Below are positions 40,706-48,264 of a stretch of DNA of 64,000 nucleotides, in pieces (within the stretch, counting starts at the first letter, position 1; every line of letters begins with the position of its first letter). The stretch is from assembly GCA_035566435.1 (NCBI GenBank), contig DATMRF010000127.1, positions 58,502 to 122,501 on the forward strand. The letters are read 5' to 3'. Position numbers and translations under genes: made by a program. The notes under the pieces were generated by a model. That model was given only the letters and a program-made list of their open reading frames with translations, searched no databases and was not told the DNA's origin. Origin of the DNA: DATMRF01 sp035566435 (GTDB lineage: Bacteria > Verrucomicrobiota > Verrucomicrobiia > Limisphaerales > UBA8199).

Positions 40706-41197
40706 TCATTTTCGTAAAAGCGCAAAAACCGCAACCACCAATGAAAGTAGCGATATGCCAATGGCTATCCAACCTCTTACCGAAGTGCCACGATCTTTGC
40801 GACGCTGCCACTCGTGCTCGGCCAACCTCCACTGTGGCTCATCTGCCTGAAAACGGCTCTGCCACTCCGCCAGCTTCTTGTCATCCATACTGAAAAGCTG
40901 TCGCCTATTTAGTGACTTGAACTCCTCTGCTCGGCGCTCGCGTGGCGTCTTGGCACGCTCAATATCTGTTAAAACTTGCCTGCCTTCTTCGCTATCAAAT
41001 GGGACAAACACACCTGTTCCCGCAAACATTCTGAATATCTTCAGGTCGTCGGCGCTCAGTCCATCCCCATACTTGTCGCAAGGTGTATCGCCTCCTATAT
41101 GAAAACACGTGCTCTTCTTTATGTGCATTTCGCCTGTGTCCGTCTTAAGGGGATTGTTAAGCCCCTGACTAAAATCCCTTTTGGCAATAAACTTCAT
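40706..41197 (-). CDS. Hypothetical tail-anchored membrane protein
   Basis: From the ATG at 41197 (MKFIAKRDFSQGLNNPLKTD) the product is 163 residues. A central DKYGDGLSADDLKIFRMFAG region is followed by a charged helical segment (EEGRQVLTDIERAKTPRERR; FKSLNRRQLFSMDDKKLAEW) and a C-terminal hydrophobic helix GWIAIGISLLSLVVAVFALL. The product is mostly cytoplasmic with its C-terminus in the membrane. The N-terminal KKSTCFHIGGDTPCDKYGDG segment has two Cys and a His and could bind metal. No family recognised. Composition is AT-richer than the core genome, consistent with acquired DNA. Confidence 0.5.
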   Translation of the reverse strand: MKFIAKRDFSQGLNNPLKTDTGEMHIKKSTCFHIGGDTPCDKYGDGLSADDLKIFRMFAGTGVFVPFDSEEGRQVLTDIERAKTPRERRAEEFKSLNRRQLFSMDDKKLAEWQSRFQADEPQWRLAEHEWQRRKDRGTSVRGWIAIGISLLSLVVAVFALLRK

Positions 41198-41236
41198 AAC
41201 GTGGATGGCACCGAACAAGGAAGTAGACAGATCTGT

Positions 41237-41659
41237 CTATCTTGCCATTTGCGAAGATAGACCAACAACCGCCCTCCCCGCCATGAAAACTCCCTCTTCA
41301 TCAATACCATCCTTACGCCTTCCCCGCCCACTGTAAAGCTTATTCCGGGCGCCTGTTGCCTTGACGTCCTCCCAAGTGCCTGCCCCACCACCAGAAGCAT
41401 CCGCCCGGTATCGGACGCCATCAGGCTGTACCCGGTTGCGATACAGCACCTTCCCGCAGATTTGGTCGCCAGTTTTGGGTGCCGGCTCGACCGGGACCGG
41501 GTCCCGTAGCCCCGCCGCGCGCACTACCACAAATGCGTCGGACCTCCCTCTGCTTCTGCCACGAATTCGGCTAAACAACAGAGAAACTCTGCGCGCATCG
41601 CGCCTCTGCGGTTTGTCTGCACGCTGGATGTCGTTGCGGCTCGGCTGCGCTGTATTCAA
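41237..41659 (-). CDS. Doubtful hypothetical ORF
   Basis: A 140-residue Arg/Gly-rich frame. The N-terminus (RADKPQRRDARRVSLLFSRI) looks like translated word-repeat DNA. The centre (TGDQICGKVLYRNRVQPDGV, RYRADASGGGAGTWEDVKAT) is more protein-like. No family is recognised, and I list it with low confidence because the surrounding 1 kb otherwise lacks a gene. Confidence 0.25.
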   Translation of the reverse strand: MNTAQPSRNDIQRADKPQRRDARRVSLLFSRIRGRSRGRSDAFVVVRAAGLRDPVPVEPAPKTGDQICGKVLYRNRVQPDGVRYRADASGGGAGTWEDVKATGARNKLYSGRGRRKDGIDEEGVFMAGRAVVGLSSQMAR

Positions 41660-42282
41660 TTAGTTTTTCCAGATCACCCCCCAACTCACTTCACAAAAAC
41701 TGGAACAAAATATGCTCTTTCTGTTTTGCAAAGAAAGGTGACTCATGAACCACCTGTCTGACAAAAGTTGGACAATTCTCAACTTGGACAGCATTTGTCC
41801 AGGTCACCCAGAACTTAATGTGACCGCCATGGGCGCCAGTTTTCATTCGTACTCAGTTCTGGTCAGGATTTGTCACTTTTTTGCACCGATTTGCAGTTAT
41901 TTGCAGTTATTTGCAGTTAATTTCGCTTTTTTGCGCTAATTCTCGTTACAGATTATTAAATGGCTGACGGGGAACACCCGCGGGAGCGGAGTGACCATCC
42001 GTGGGCCCGCTCCGCCAGAGGCTCTTTGACATTTTAATTCCGATCTGGGAAGACCTGAGACACCGCAAGCGGCACACCCTCTCCCCTCGCGCAAAGGGGA
42101 GAGGGCCGCGAGAGGGACTTCGAGAATTGGGATATGCGGGGCCTGTTTACTGCAACGAGATTGAAGAACACCACCGCGCCGTGCCGTGGCCATGAAGAAT
42201 CCTGTCGTGCGCCCCGGAAAAATCCGGGCTCCCTGAATTTGATTGCCATCCTGTGCTCAAACGATAGTTTTTGGACGAGTTT
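41660..42282. other. Gene-free region upstream of rpoD with a period-10 repeat and hairpins
   Basis: 41881-41940 is a six-unit, 10-base-period array (TTGCACCGAT, TTGCAGTTAT x2, TTGCAGTTAA, TTTCGCTTTT, TTGCGCTAAT). TTGGACA/TTGTCC words lie at 41755-41815. CCCTCTCCCC and GGGGAGAGGG at 42078-42108 form a hairpin. No gene is convincing here. The rpoD promoter should lie in the last 100 bases, but no clear boxes are visible. Confidence 0.6.
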
Positions 42283-43392
42283 ATGGTAGCTCAAAGCAAA
42301 CACGGCAAGAGTCCCCGTCGACCAGACCGCCGCCATCAGCCTCACAAGGCTCACCCGGCCCGGCTGCATGGGGTCCCGGCGCTGCCCTCGACCCGGCCTC
42401 CCGTGAAGGAGGAAGACTTCCCGAAAGAGGAAGAGGAGCCTAAGCCGGAGGATTTGGCCAAGGAGGAAGAAGCCCTCAAGGCGGACGAGACTGAAGTAGC
42501 GGCCGTGACCGTCCCGGAGACCGAGACGGAGGAGGCGGCGAGCCAGCGCGGACGGGAACGTTCCTCGTATGACGGCGATACCGCCATCAAGCTTTATTTG
42601 CGGGAAATCGGCCAGGTTAAGTTGCTGACACCCCAGGAGGAAATTGACCTGGCCGCGCGGATCAAGAAGGGCGACAAGAAGGCCCGCGAGCTGATGATAA
42701 AGGCTAACCTCCGCCTGGTCGTCAAAATCGCCCGCGATTACGAAGGCATCGGCCTGCCGCTGCTGGACTTGATCAGCGAGGGCAACATCGGCCTGATGAA
42801 AGCCGTCGAACGGTTCGACCCGGCCAAGGGCGGCAAGCTGTCCACTTACGGCTCGTGGTGGATCAAACAATCCATCAAGCGCGCGCTGGCCAATCAATCC
42901 AAGACCATTCGCCTGCCCGTGCACCTGGTTGATAAAATCTCCAAGATGCGCCGCACGGCGATGCGGCTCCAGGAGGAACTCGGACGCGAACCTACCGATG
43001 AGGAGCTGGGCGAAGAGCTGGGCATCACCGCCTCGCGCGTCGCGCAAATGCGCATGGCGGCCATCCGGCCCGCGTCGTTGGACGCGCCGATCGGCGACGA
43101 AGACTCGAATAATTTCGCGGAGGTCGTCCAGGACGAAACCGCCGATACGCCATACGAGCAACTCGAGGAGAAGACCGTCACGCGGATGTTGCAGGAGATG
43201 GTCAAGACCCTCGACCCGCGCGAAGCGACCATTTTGCGCGCCCGGTTCGGGCTGGATGGCGGCCCGCAAAAGACGCTGGAGGAAGTTGGCCAGAAGTTCG
43301 GAGTGACGCGCGAACGAGTCCGTCAAATTCAGAATATCGCCCTCAAGAAGCTGCGGAAAATGATCGAACGGATGGAGACGACGAAAGCGTAA
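42283..43392 (+). CDS. rpoD: Primary RNA polymerase sigma factor (RpoD/SigA)
   Basis: From the ATG at 42283 the product is 369 residues (a TTG at 42271 is possible). The N-terminus is short and acidic, without the long region 1.1 of proteobacterial RpoD. Region 1.2: DTAIKLYLREIGQVKLLTPQ. Region 2: LVVKIARDYEGIGLPLLDLI, SEGNIGLMKAVERFDPAKGG, LSTYGSWWIKQSIKRALANQ. Region 3: IRLPVHLVDKISKM. Region 4: RARFGLDGGPQKTLEEVGQK, FGVTRERVRQIQNIALKKLR. The sequence is a standard group 1 sigma; a few regions such as STYGSWWIKQ show the normal signature with Gly-Ser instead of Ala-Thr. Confidence 0.95.
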   Translation: MVAQSKHGKSPRRPDRRHQPHKAHPARLHGVPALPSTRPPVKEEDFPKEEEEPKPEDLAKEEEALKADETEVAAVTVPETETEEAASQRGRERSSYDGDTAIKLYLREIGQVKLLTPQEEIDLAARIKKGDKKARELMIKANLRLVVKIARDYEGIGLPLLDLISEGNIGLMKAVERFDPAKGGKLSTYGSWWIKQSIKRALANQSKTIRLPVHLVDKISKMRRTAMRLQEELGREPTDEELGEELGITASRVAQMRMAAIRPASLDAPIGDEDSNNFAEVVQDETADTPYEQLEEKTVTRMLQEMVKTLDPREATILRARFGLDGGPQKTLEEVGQKFGVTRERVRQIQNIALKKLRKMIERMETTKA

Positions 43393-43496
43393 GTCTCCTT
43401 TTAAAACAACCCGGAACCCAAGCCCTCGGCCCACAGTTAGAAGCGCGGCGGGCGGTGTCCTAACCCGCATGTTTCAGACCCGCGACGGTTACGGCC

Positions 43497-43629
43497 TAGG
43501 CGCGACCGTAGCGCAGGTTTCCAAACCTGCTGTATCGCCGACTTCCAAGTCGGCATGCCGTCGCATCGATGGGCACGTCGGCAGGTTTGGAAACCTGCGA
43601 TACTGCAGGCTAGTAAGCCTGCGCTACTG
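43497..43629. repeat. Palindromic repeat cluster 3
   Basis: Units GCAGGTTTCCAAACCTGC (43514-43531), GCCGACTTCCAAGTCGGC (43538-43555), GCAGGTTTGGAAACCTGC (43580-43597) and GCAGGCTAGTAAGCCTGC (43604-43621). This is the same architecture as clusters at 34.8 and 35.4 kb, lying between rpoD and apt. Confidence 0.85.
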
Positions 43630-43691
43630 GAATGAATGAGAGATTTACGCGCTAAGCGCGAACTGGAAAACCTGAACCAGAACGAATCACC

Positions 43692-44228
43692 ATGACTGAG
43701 CCTCGACCGACCCGCGCGGAGATCGAACGCGCCATCCGGAACATCCCGGATTTTCCCAAGCCGGGCATTCAATTCAAAGACATCACGCCGCTGCTGGCAG
43801 ACGCTCGCCTCTTCTCCGGCAGCATTGATTTAATGACCCAAAACTACAAGCCGGGCATGGTGGATGCCGTCGTCGGGATCGACGCGCGGGGGTTTATCTT
43901 CGCCGCCGCGGCCGCCGTGAAACTCGAGGCGGGCTTTGTGCCCATCCGCAAGAAAGGCAAACTCCCCTACCAGACCCACGAACAGGAATACAACCTTGAG
44001 TACGGCACGGCCACCGTCGCGGTGCACGTCGATGCTCTTAAACCCGGCAGCCGCGTGCTCCTGATCGACGACTTGCTGGCCACCGGCGGCACCGCCGCCG
44101 CCGCTGCGGCCCTGGTGCAAAAACTCGGCGCCCACATATTGGAAACCTCCTTCCTCATCGAGTTAAGTTTCCTGGCTGGCCGGCAGAAGTTGAAAGATTA
44201 CCCGGTGCGCTCCCTGGTGGTGTTTTAG
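43692..44228 (+). CDS. apt: Adenine phosphoribosyltransferase
   Basis: A 178-residue type I PRTase that salvages adenine to AMP. Motifs: IRNIPDFPKPGIQFKDITPL at the start, VVGIDARGFIFAAAAAVKLE, FVPIRKKGKLPYQT, YNLEYGTATVAVHVDALKPG and the PRPP loop VLLIDDLLATGGTAAAAAAL. Normal length. It lies between the palindromic cluster downstream of rpoD and the PAP2-glycosyltransferase fusion. Confidence 0.97.
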   Translation: MTEPRPTRAEIERAIRNIPDFPKPGIQFKDITPLLADARLFSGSIDLMTQNYKPGMVDAVVGIDARGFIFAAAAAVKLEAGFVPIRKKGKLPYQTHEQEYNLEYGTATVAVHVDALKPGSRVLLIDDLLATGGTAAAAAALVQKLGAHILETSFLIELSFLAGRQKLKDYPVRSLVVF

Positions 44229-44296
44229 CCGGCGGCCGTTCCGAGCTCGAATATCGCTCTTTGCAACGGGCCCATGCTCGTTCAAATTAAGATCTG

Positions 44297-46534
44297 ATGC
44301 ATTGGCTGCAATCCCTCGATGTTGAGCTGTTTCGGTTCGTCAACTCGAACCTGGCTAATCCGGTCTGCGATGCCCTGATGCCGTTAATCAGCGGCAACAG
44401 CGTTTCATTCCCTTTCTTTTACGCCGCGGCTGTTTTCGTAGCCATCAGCCTGCTGTTTAAGAGCCCCGCGCGCGCTTGTCTGTTTTTGCTCATGCTTGCG
44501 GCGGCGCTCGCTGTCAGTGACGGACTGGTTTCCAACACCATCAAACACGCTGTCGCCCGACCTCGCCCGTTTGCTGTGCTCTCGGACGTGCACTGCCTGG
44601 TGGGCAAGGGCGGCTCGGGCAGCATGCCCTCCTCGCACGCGGCGAACTGGTTTGCGGCGGCGATGGTGGCGTTCCTCTACTATCGCCGCAGTGCCTGGCT
44701 CATGCTGCCGGCTGCTCTTCTGGTCGCCTTTTCACGCGTCTATAACGGCGTGCATTACCCGAGCGATGTATTGGCCGGGGCGCTGCTCGGAGCTGGCAGC
44801 GCCGGTGCGACCCTTTGGCTGCTTCAGTGGATGTGGGTGCGGGTCGGACGCAGATGGTTCCCGCTCTGGTGGGAAAGGCTGCCTTCTTTACTCACTCCGC
44901 CCAAACCGCTCGAAGCCGAAGAGGGGGGAGCAGAAGGTCCCCCGCCGCAGTCGCTGCCACGCACGCGCGGCATTGCGCCGTCCGGTTTTCGCGCGCCACA
45001 CACGACCATGGATGCACACTGGTTGCGGCTCGGGTATCTCTGCGTCGCGCTTTTATTGGTGGCGCGCTGGGCGTATATCGCGAGCGGGACGATTCAACTG
45101 GCCGAAGACGAGGCTTACCAATGGGTCTGGTCCAAACACTTGGCGCTCTCCTATTACAGCAAGCCGCCGCTAATCGCTTACACCCAATTCCTCGGCACCA
45201 CCCTGTGGGGTGACAACGCGTTCGGGGTACGGTTTTTTTCGCCGTTAATCACGGCCGTCATGAGCCTGGTGCTGCTCCGGTTCTTCGCCCGCGAGGTCAA
45301 CGCCCGCGCCGGCTTTTTCCTGGTGTCGATCGTGACCGCAGCGCCGCTGCTCGCGGTCGGCGCGGTGCTAATGACGGTGGACCCGTTGTCGGTGTTGTTC
45401 TGGACCGCGGCGATGCTCGCGGGCTGGCGGGCCATCCAGGAGAGCGCGACGACCAAAGACTGGTTGCGGGTCGGGCTGTGGATGGGCCTTGGCTTCTTGA
45501 GCAAATACACCGAGCTGGTGCAGTGGGTAAGCTGGGCGCTGGTCTTCATCCTCTGGGCCCCCGCGCGCAAGCAGTTGCGCCGGCCGGGCCCGTACCTGGC
45601 GTTGCTGCTCAATCTGTTGCTGGCCCTGCCGGTGTTGCTCTGGAATTATCAGCATCAATGGGTCACCGTCGCCCACGTCGCCGAAGACGCCGATGCGGGT
45701 AAGGGGTGGCATCTGACCCTGAGGTACGTTTTGGATTTCCTGGGCGCGGAGGCGGGATTGTTAAATCCGATTTTCTTCATCGCGATGCTTTGGGCCGCCA
45801 TCGCGCTCTGGCGGCGCGGCCGGCAGAATCCGCGCCTGGTCTATTTCTTCGGCATGGGCGCGCCCGTGTTCGTCATGTATTTCCTGCACTCCTTTCATGC
45901 ACGAGTCTTGCCGAACTGGATAGCACCCTCGGTCTTGCCCCTGTTCTGCCTGATGGTGGTCTATTGGGACACGCGGTTTCGCCTGGGAGTCAAGGCTGTG
46001 AAAAGGTGGCTGGTGGCCGGTCTGGTCCTGGGCTCTGTGATGGTGTTTTTCTTTCATAACACCAATCTCTACGCGAAAGTCACCGGGCATTACCTGCCGG
46101 TGAAGCTGGACCCGCTGCATCGGGTGCGCGACTGGGACACCACGGCGCGCGTGGTAGACCAGGCCCGGCAGCAATTGCTGGCGGAAGGCAAACCCGTGTT
46201 CATCATTACCGACCACTACGGTATGGCCGGCCAAATCTCATTTTACCTGCCGGAAGCCCGGACCAATGTGCAGACCAACCCGTTGGTCTATTGCCGCAGC
46301 ACCGCCTACCCGGAAAACCAGTTCTACTTTTTGCCCGGCTACTCCGACCGCAAAGGGCAAAACGCGATTTACGTCCTCGAGCTTAATCGCGACAACCCGA
46401 CCCCAGTGCCCCCCCCGGACCGGCTCCTCACTGAATTTGAATCGGTGACGAGTTTGGGCGTGACCAACGTGCTGTATCACGGCCAATACCTGTTGCGGCC
46501 GCTACAGCTTTATGCGTGCAGGGGACTTAAGTAA
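44297..46534 (+). CDS. PAP2 phosphatase - GT39/ArnT-like glycosyltransferase fusion
   Basis: A 745-residue membrane protein. Residues 1-185 form a PAP2 lipid phosphatase with all three signature motifs: KHAVARPRP (83-91), PSSHAAN (111-117) and SRVYNGVHYPSD (146-157). A low-complexity linker (205-237) leads to a GT-C glycosyltransferase of the ArnT/dolichyl-phosphate-mannose type, with the acidic pair in QLAEDEAYQWVW (residues 268-279), YYSKPPLIAY, and about ten further helices. An ATG at 45008 could start the second domain on its own, but the frame is continuous. The phosphatase could recycle the polyprenyl-phosphate released by the transferase; that coupling is inference. A run of eight C near 46410 is a spot to verify. 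Confidence 0.85.
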   Translation: MHWLQSLDVELFRFVNSNLANPVCDALMPLISGNSVSFPFFYAAAVFVAISLLFKSPARACLFLLMLAAALAVSDGLVSNTIKHAVARPRPFAVLSDVHCLVGKGGSGSMPSSHAANWFAAAMVAFLYYRRSAWLMLPAALLVAFSRVYNGVHYPSDVLAGALLGAGSAGATLWLLQWMWVRVGRRWFPLWWERLPSLLTPPKPLEAEEGGAEGPPPQSLPRTRGIAPSGFRAPHTTMDAHWLRLGYLCVALLLVARWAYIASGTIQLAEDEAYQWVWSKHLALSYYSKPPLIAYTQFLGTTLWGDNAFGVRFFSPLITAVMSLVLLRFFAREVNARAGFFLVSIVTAAPLLAVGAVLMTVDPLSVLFWTAAMLAGWRAIQESATTKDWLRVGLWMGLGFLSKYTELVQWVSWALVFILWAPARKQLRRPGPYLALLLNLLLALPVLLWNYQHQWVTVAHVAEDADAGKGWHLTLRYVLDFLGAEAGLLNPIFFIAMLWAAIALWRRGRQNPRLVYFFGMGAPVFVMYFLHSFHARVLPNWIAPSVLPLFCLMVVYWDTRFRLGVKAVKRWLVAGLVLGSVMVFFFHNTNLYAKVTGHYLPVKLDPLHRVRDWDTTARVVDQARQQLLAEGKPVFIITDHYGMAGQISFYLPEARTNVQTNPLVYCRSTAYPENQFYFLPGYSDRKGQNAIYVLELNRDNPTPVPPPDRLLTEFESVTSLGVTNVLYHGQYLLRPLQLYACRGLK

Positions 46535-46537
46535 GAG

Positions 46538-47434
46538 ATGCCAGGTCCACTGTTTAATATTTTCCCGCTGTTGGACTATAACCTGAGCATGACCCTCAGC
46601 TCCGGGCAGGCGTTCCGTTGGCAGTGGTGCGGTCAAGGCTGGATTGGTGTGCTCGGAACGCGGTGGGTGCGCCTTCAGGCCCGGGAGGAGTTGCTGACGG
46701 CCGAAGTCGCGGAACCGGTTGCGGACTGGCATTGGCTGACGGACTACCTGCAACTAGGTTTGAACCTCACTGAAGTGCTGCGCACCTTTCCGGACGATGA
46801 ACCGATGCGCGCCGCCGTTGCGGCCTGCCGCGGTCTGCGTTTGCTGCGCCAGGAACCGTGGGAGTGCCTGGCTTCGTTTATTCTTTCCTCCACCAAGCAA
46901 ATTGTCCAAATCCAGCAAATCGTCGCGGTTCTCTGCGAGAGGTACGGCGAGCCGGTGGCCGTGCCCTCGGGTCACCCGCCAGCCTGGGGGTTCCCCTCCC
47001 CTGCCCGCCTGGCCGCCGTCGCCGAAGCGGAGCTGCGCGCCTGCAAGATGGGCTTCCGCGCACGGTACTTGTTGAGCACGGCGCGGCGCGTCGCCTCGGG
47101 CGAGTGTGATTTGTCGCGGTTGGGCCAACTACCCGTCGAGCACGCGCGCGCTGAGTTGCTGAAATTGCCCGGCGTGGGCCGCAAGATCGCGGATTGCGTG
47201 CTGCTGTTCGCTTACGGCTTTCAGCCCGCGTTCCCCGTCGATGTCTGGGTGATGAAAGCCCTGCGGGAGCTCTATTTCTCGCGCCGGAACGTGAACGAGA
47301 AATGGTTGCACCGGTTTGCCGCTAAGCATTTCGGGCCAAACGCCGGCTATGCGCAACAATACCTGTTCCACTACATTCGAACCCGGCGGTTGCCACGAAA
47401 GACGGCAAGAGCAACAACGAAAGCTGGTTCTTGA
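46538..47434 (+). CDS. ogg: 8-oxoguanine DNA glycosylase, OGG1-type
   Basis: A 298-residue HhH-GPD DNA glycosylase of the OGG1 (AlkA-like N-terminus) type. It removes 8-oxoG by base excision. The N-terminal OGG_N domain reads YNLSMTLSSGQAFRWQWCGQ, and LASFILSSTKQIVQIQQIVA corresponds to the SSNNN region of OGG1. The hairpin and catalytic site are KLPGVGRKIADCVLLFAYGF with Lys216, and Asp235 in FPVDVWVMK. It starts 3 bases after the stop of the fusion gene, hence is probably in the same transcript. OGG1-type enzymes are common in eukaryotes and scattered in bacteria. Confidence 0.9.
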   Translation: MPGPLFNIFPLLDYNLSMTLSSGQAFRWQWCGQGWIGVLGTRWVRLQAREELLTAEVAEPVADWHWLTDYLQLGLNLTEVLRTFPDDEPMRAAVAACRGLRLLRQEPWECLASFILSSTKQIVQIQQIVAVLCERYGEPVAVPSGHPPAWGFPSPARLAAVAEAELRACKMGFRARYLLSTARRVASGECDLSRLGQLPVEHARAELLKLPGVGRKIADCVLLFAYGFQPAFPVDVWVMKALRELYFSRRNVNEKWLHRFAAKHFGPNAGYAQQYLFHYIRTRRLPRKTARATTKAGS

Positions 47435-47501
47435 TGCCCACTCCGTTTCTTTTGTGGCCTTTCTGTTCTTTTGTGGCTAAAAATCGCTTCTGTTTTCGAG
47501 C

Positions 47502-48260
47502 ATGACGACTCTGGAAGTGCTGTTCACACCCGCGGATTTCGCGGCGCTTTCGCAGCGTGATTTAGGCGATACGGTGTGCGTCGTTTTCGATGTTTTGCGG
47601 GCGACGAGCTCCATGGTGACGGCCCTGGGGAACGGAGCGGCGGCGGTTTTGCCGGTCGAGGAGATTTCGGAAGCCCTCGACGCGAGGCGGCGTCAGCCTG
47701 ACGTTCTGCTGGCGGGCGAACGCGATGGCGTCCGCATCCGCGCCGATCTGACCGGGAGCATCGATTTTGACCTGGGTAATTCGCCGCGCGAGTTTACGCC
47801 CGAGCGAGTTAAGGATCGAACGATTGTGATGACGACGACCAACGGGACGAGGGCGTTGCGATCCTGCGGGCCCGCCAAAACCGTGCTGGCGGGCTCTTTC
47901 CTGAACCTGAGCGCCACGTCCGAGTTCCTCACTCACGAACGACCGCTCAAGCTTCTGCTGGTTTGCAGCGGCACATTCGAAGAGGCCGCGTTCGAGGATG
48001 TCCTGGGCACGGGTGCGCTGTGCGAGTTGCTATGGGCCAGCTATGGCGCGGGAGCGGTGGCTGACTCAGCGCGCATGGCCCACAACCTGTTCCTGCTCGA
48101 ACAAGGGAACCTGACCGCGGCCTTCGCACGATCGCGAAACGGCCGGCGCCTCCTTTCCAAACCTGAACTGCGGGAAGACGTCGAGTTCTGCCTGAGGCGG
48201 GACAGCGTGCCGCTGGTCGCGGAATTGAACCGGCAGGGCATGGTGGTTAAACGGGACTGA
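47502..48260 (+). CDS. comB: 2-phosphosulfolactate phosphatase family protein (ComB)
   Basis: A 252-residue protein of the ComB family, which hydrolyses 2-phosphosulfolactate in coenzyme M-type synthesis in archaea; many bacteria carry homologues of uncertain role. Motifs: VVFDVLRATSSMVTALGNGA, VLLAGERDGVRIRADLTGSI, FDLGNSPREFTPERVKDRTI, VMTTTNGTRALRSC, and LVCSGTFEEAAFEDVLGTGA. The stop is 4 bases from the convergent TPR gene. A word (TCTTTTGTGGCCTTTCTGTT) sits in its leader at 47448-47467. Confidence 0.88.
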   Translation: MTTLEVLFTPADFAALSQRDLGDTVCVVFDVLRATSSMVTALGNGAAAVLPVEEISEALDARRRQPDVLLAGERDGVRIRADLTGSIDFDLGNSPREFTPERVKDRTIVMTTTNGTRALRSCGPAKTVLAGSFLNLSATSEFLTHERPLKLLLVCSGTFEEAAFEDVLGTGALCELLWASYGAGAVADSARMAHNLFLLEQGNLTAAFARSRNGRRLLSKPELREDVEFCLRRDSVPLVAELNRQGMVVKRD

Positions 48261-48264
48261 TGCT

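Noticed and set aside
41745..41939. Small plus-strand ORF upstream of rpoD
   Set aside because: Mostly a translation of the period-10 TTGCAGTTAT array.
41881..41940. CRISPR or plasmid-type iterons
   Set aside because: The period is only 10 bases and no replication initiator gene is near.
42034..43470. 478-codon minus-strand open frame opposite rpoD
   Set aside because: Shadow of the sigma factor; composition reflects GC-rich third positions.
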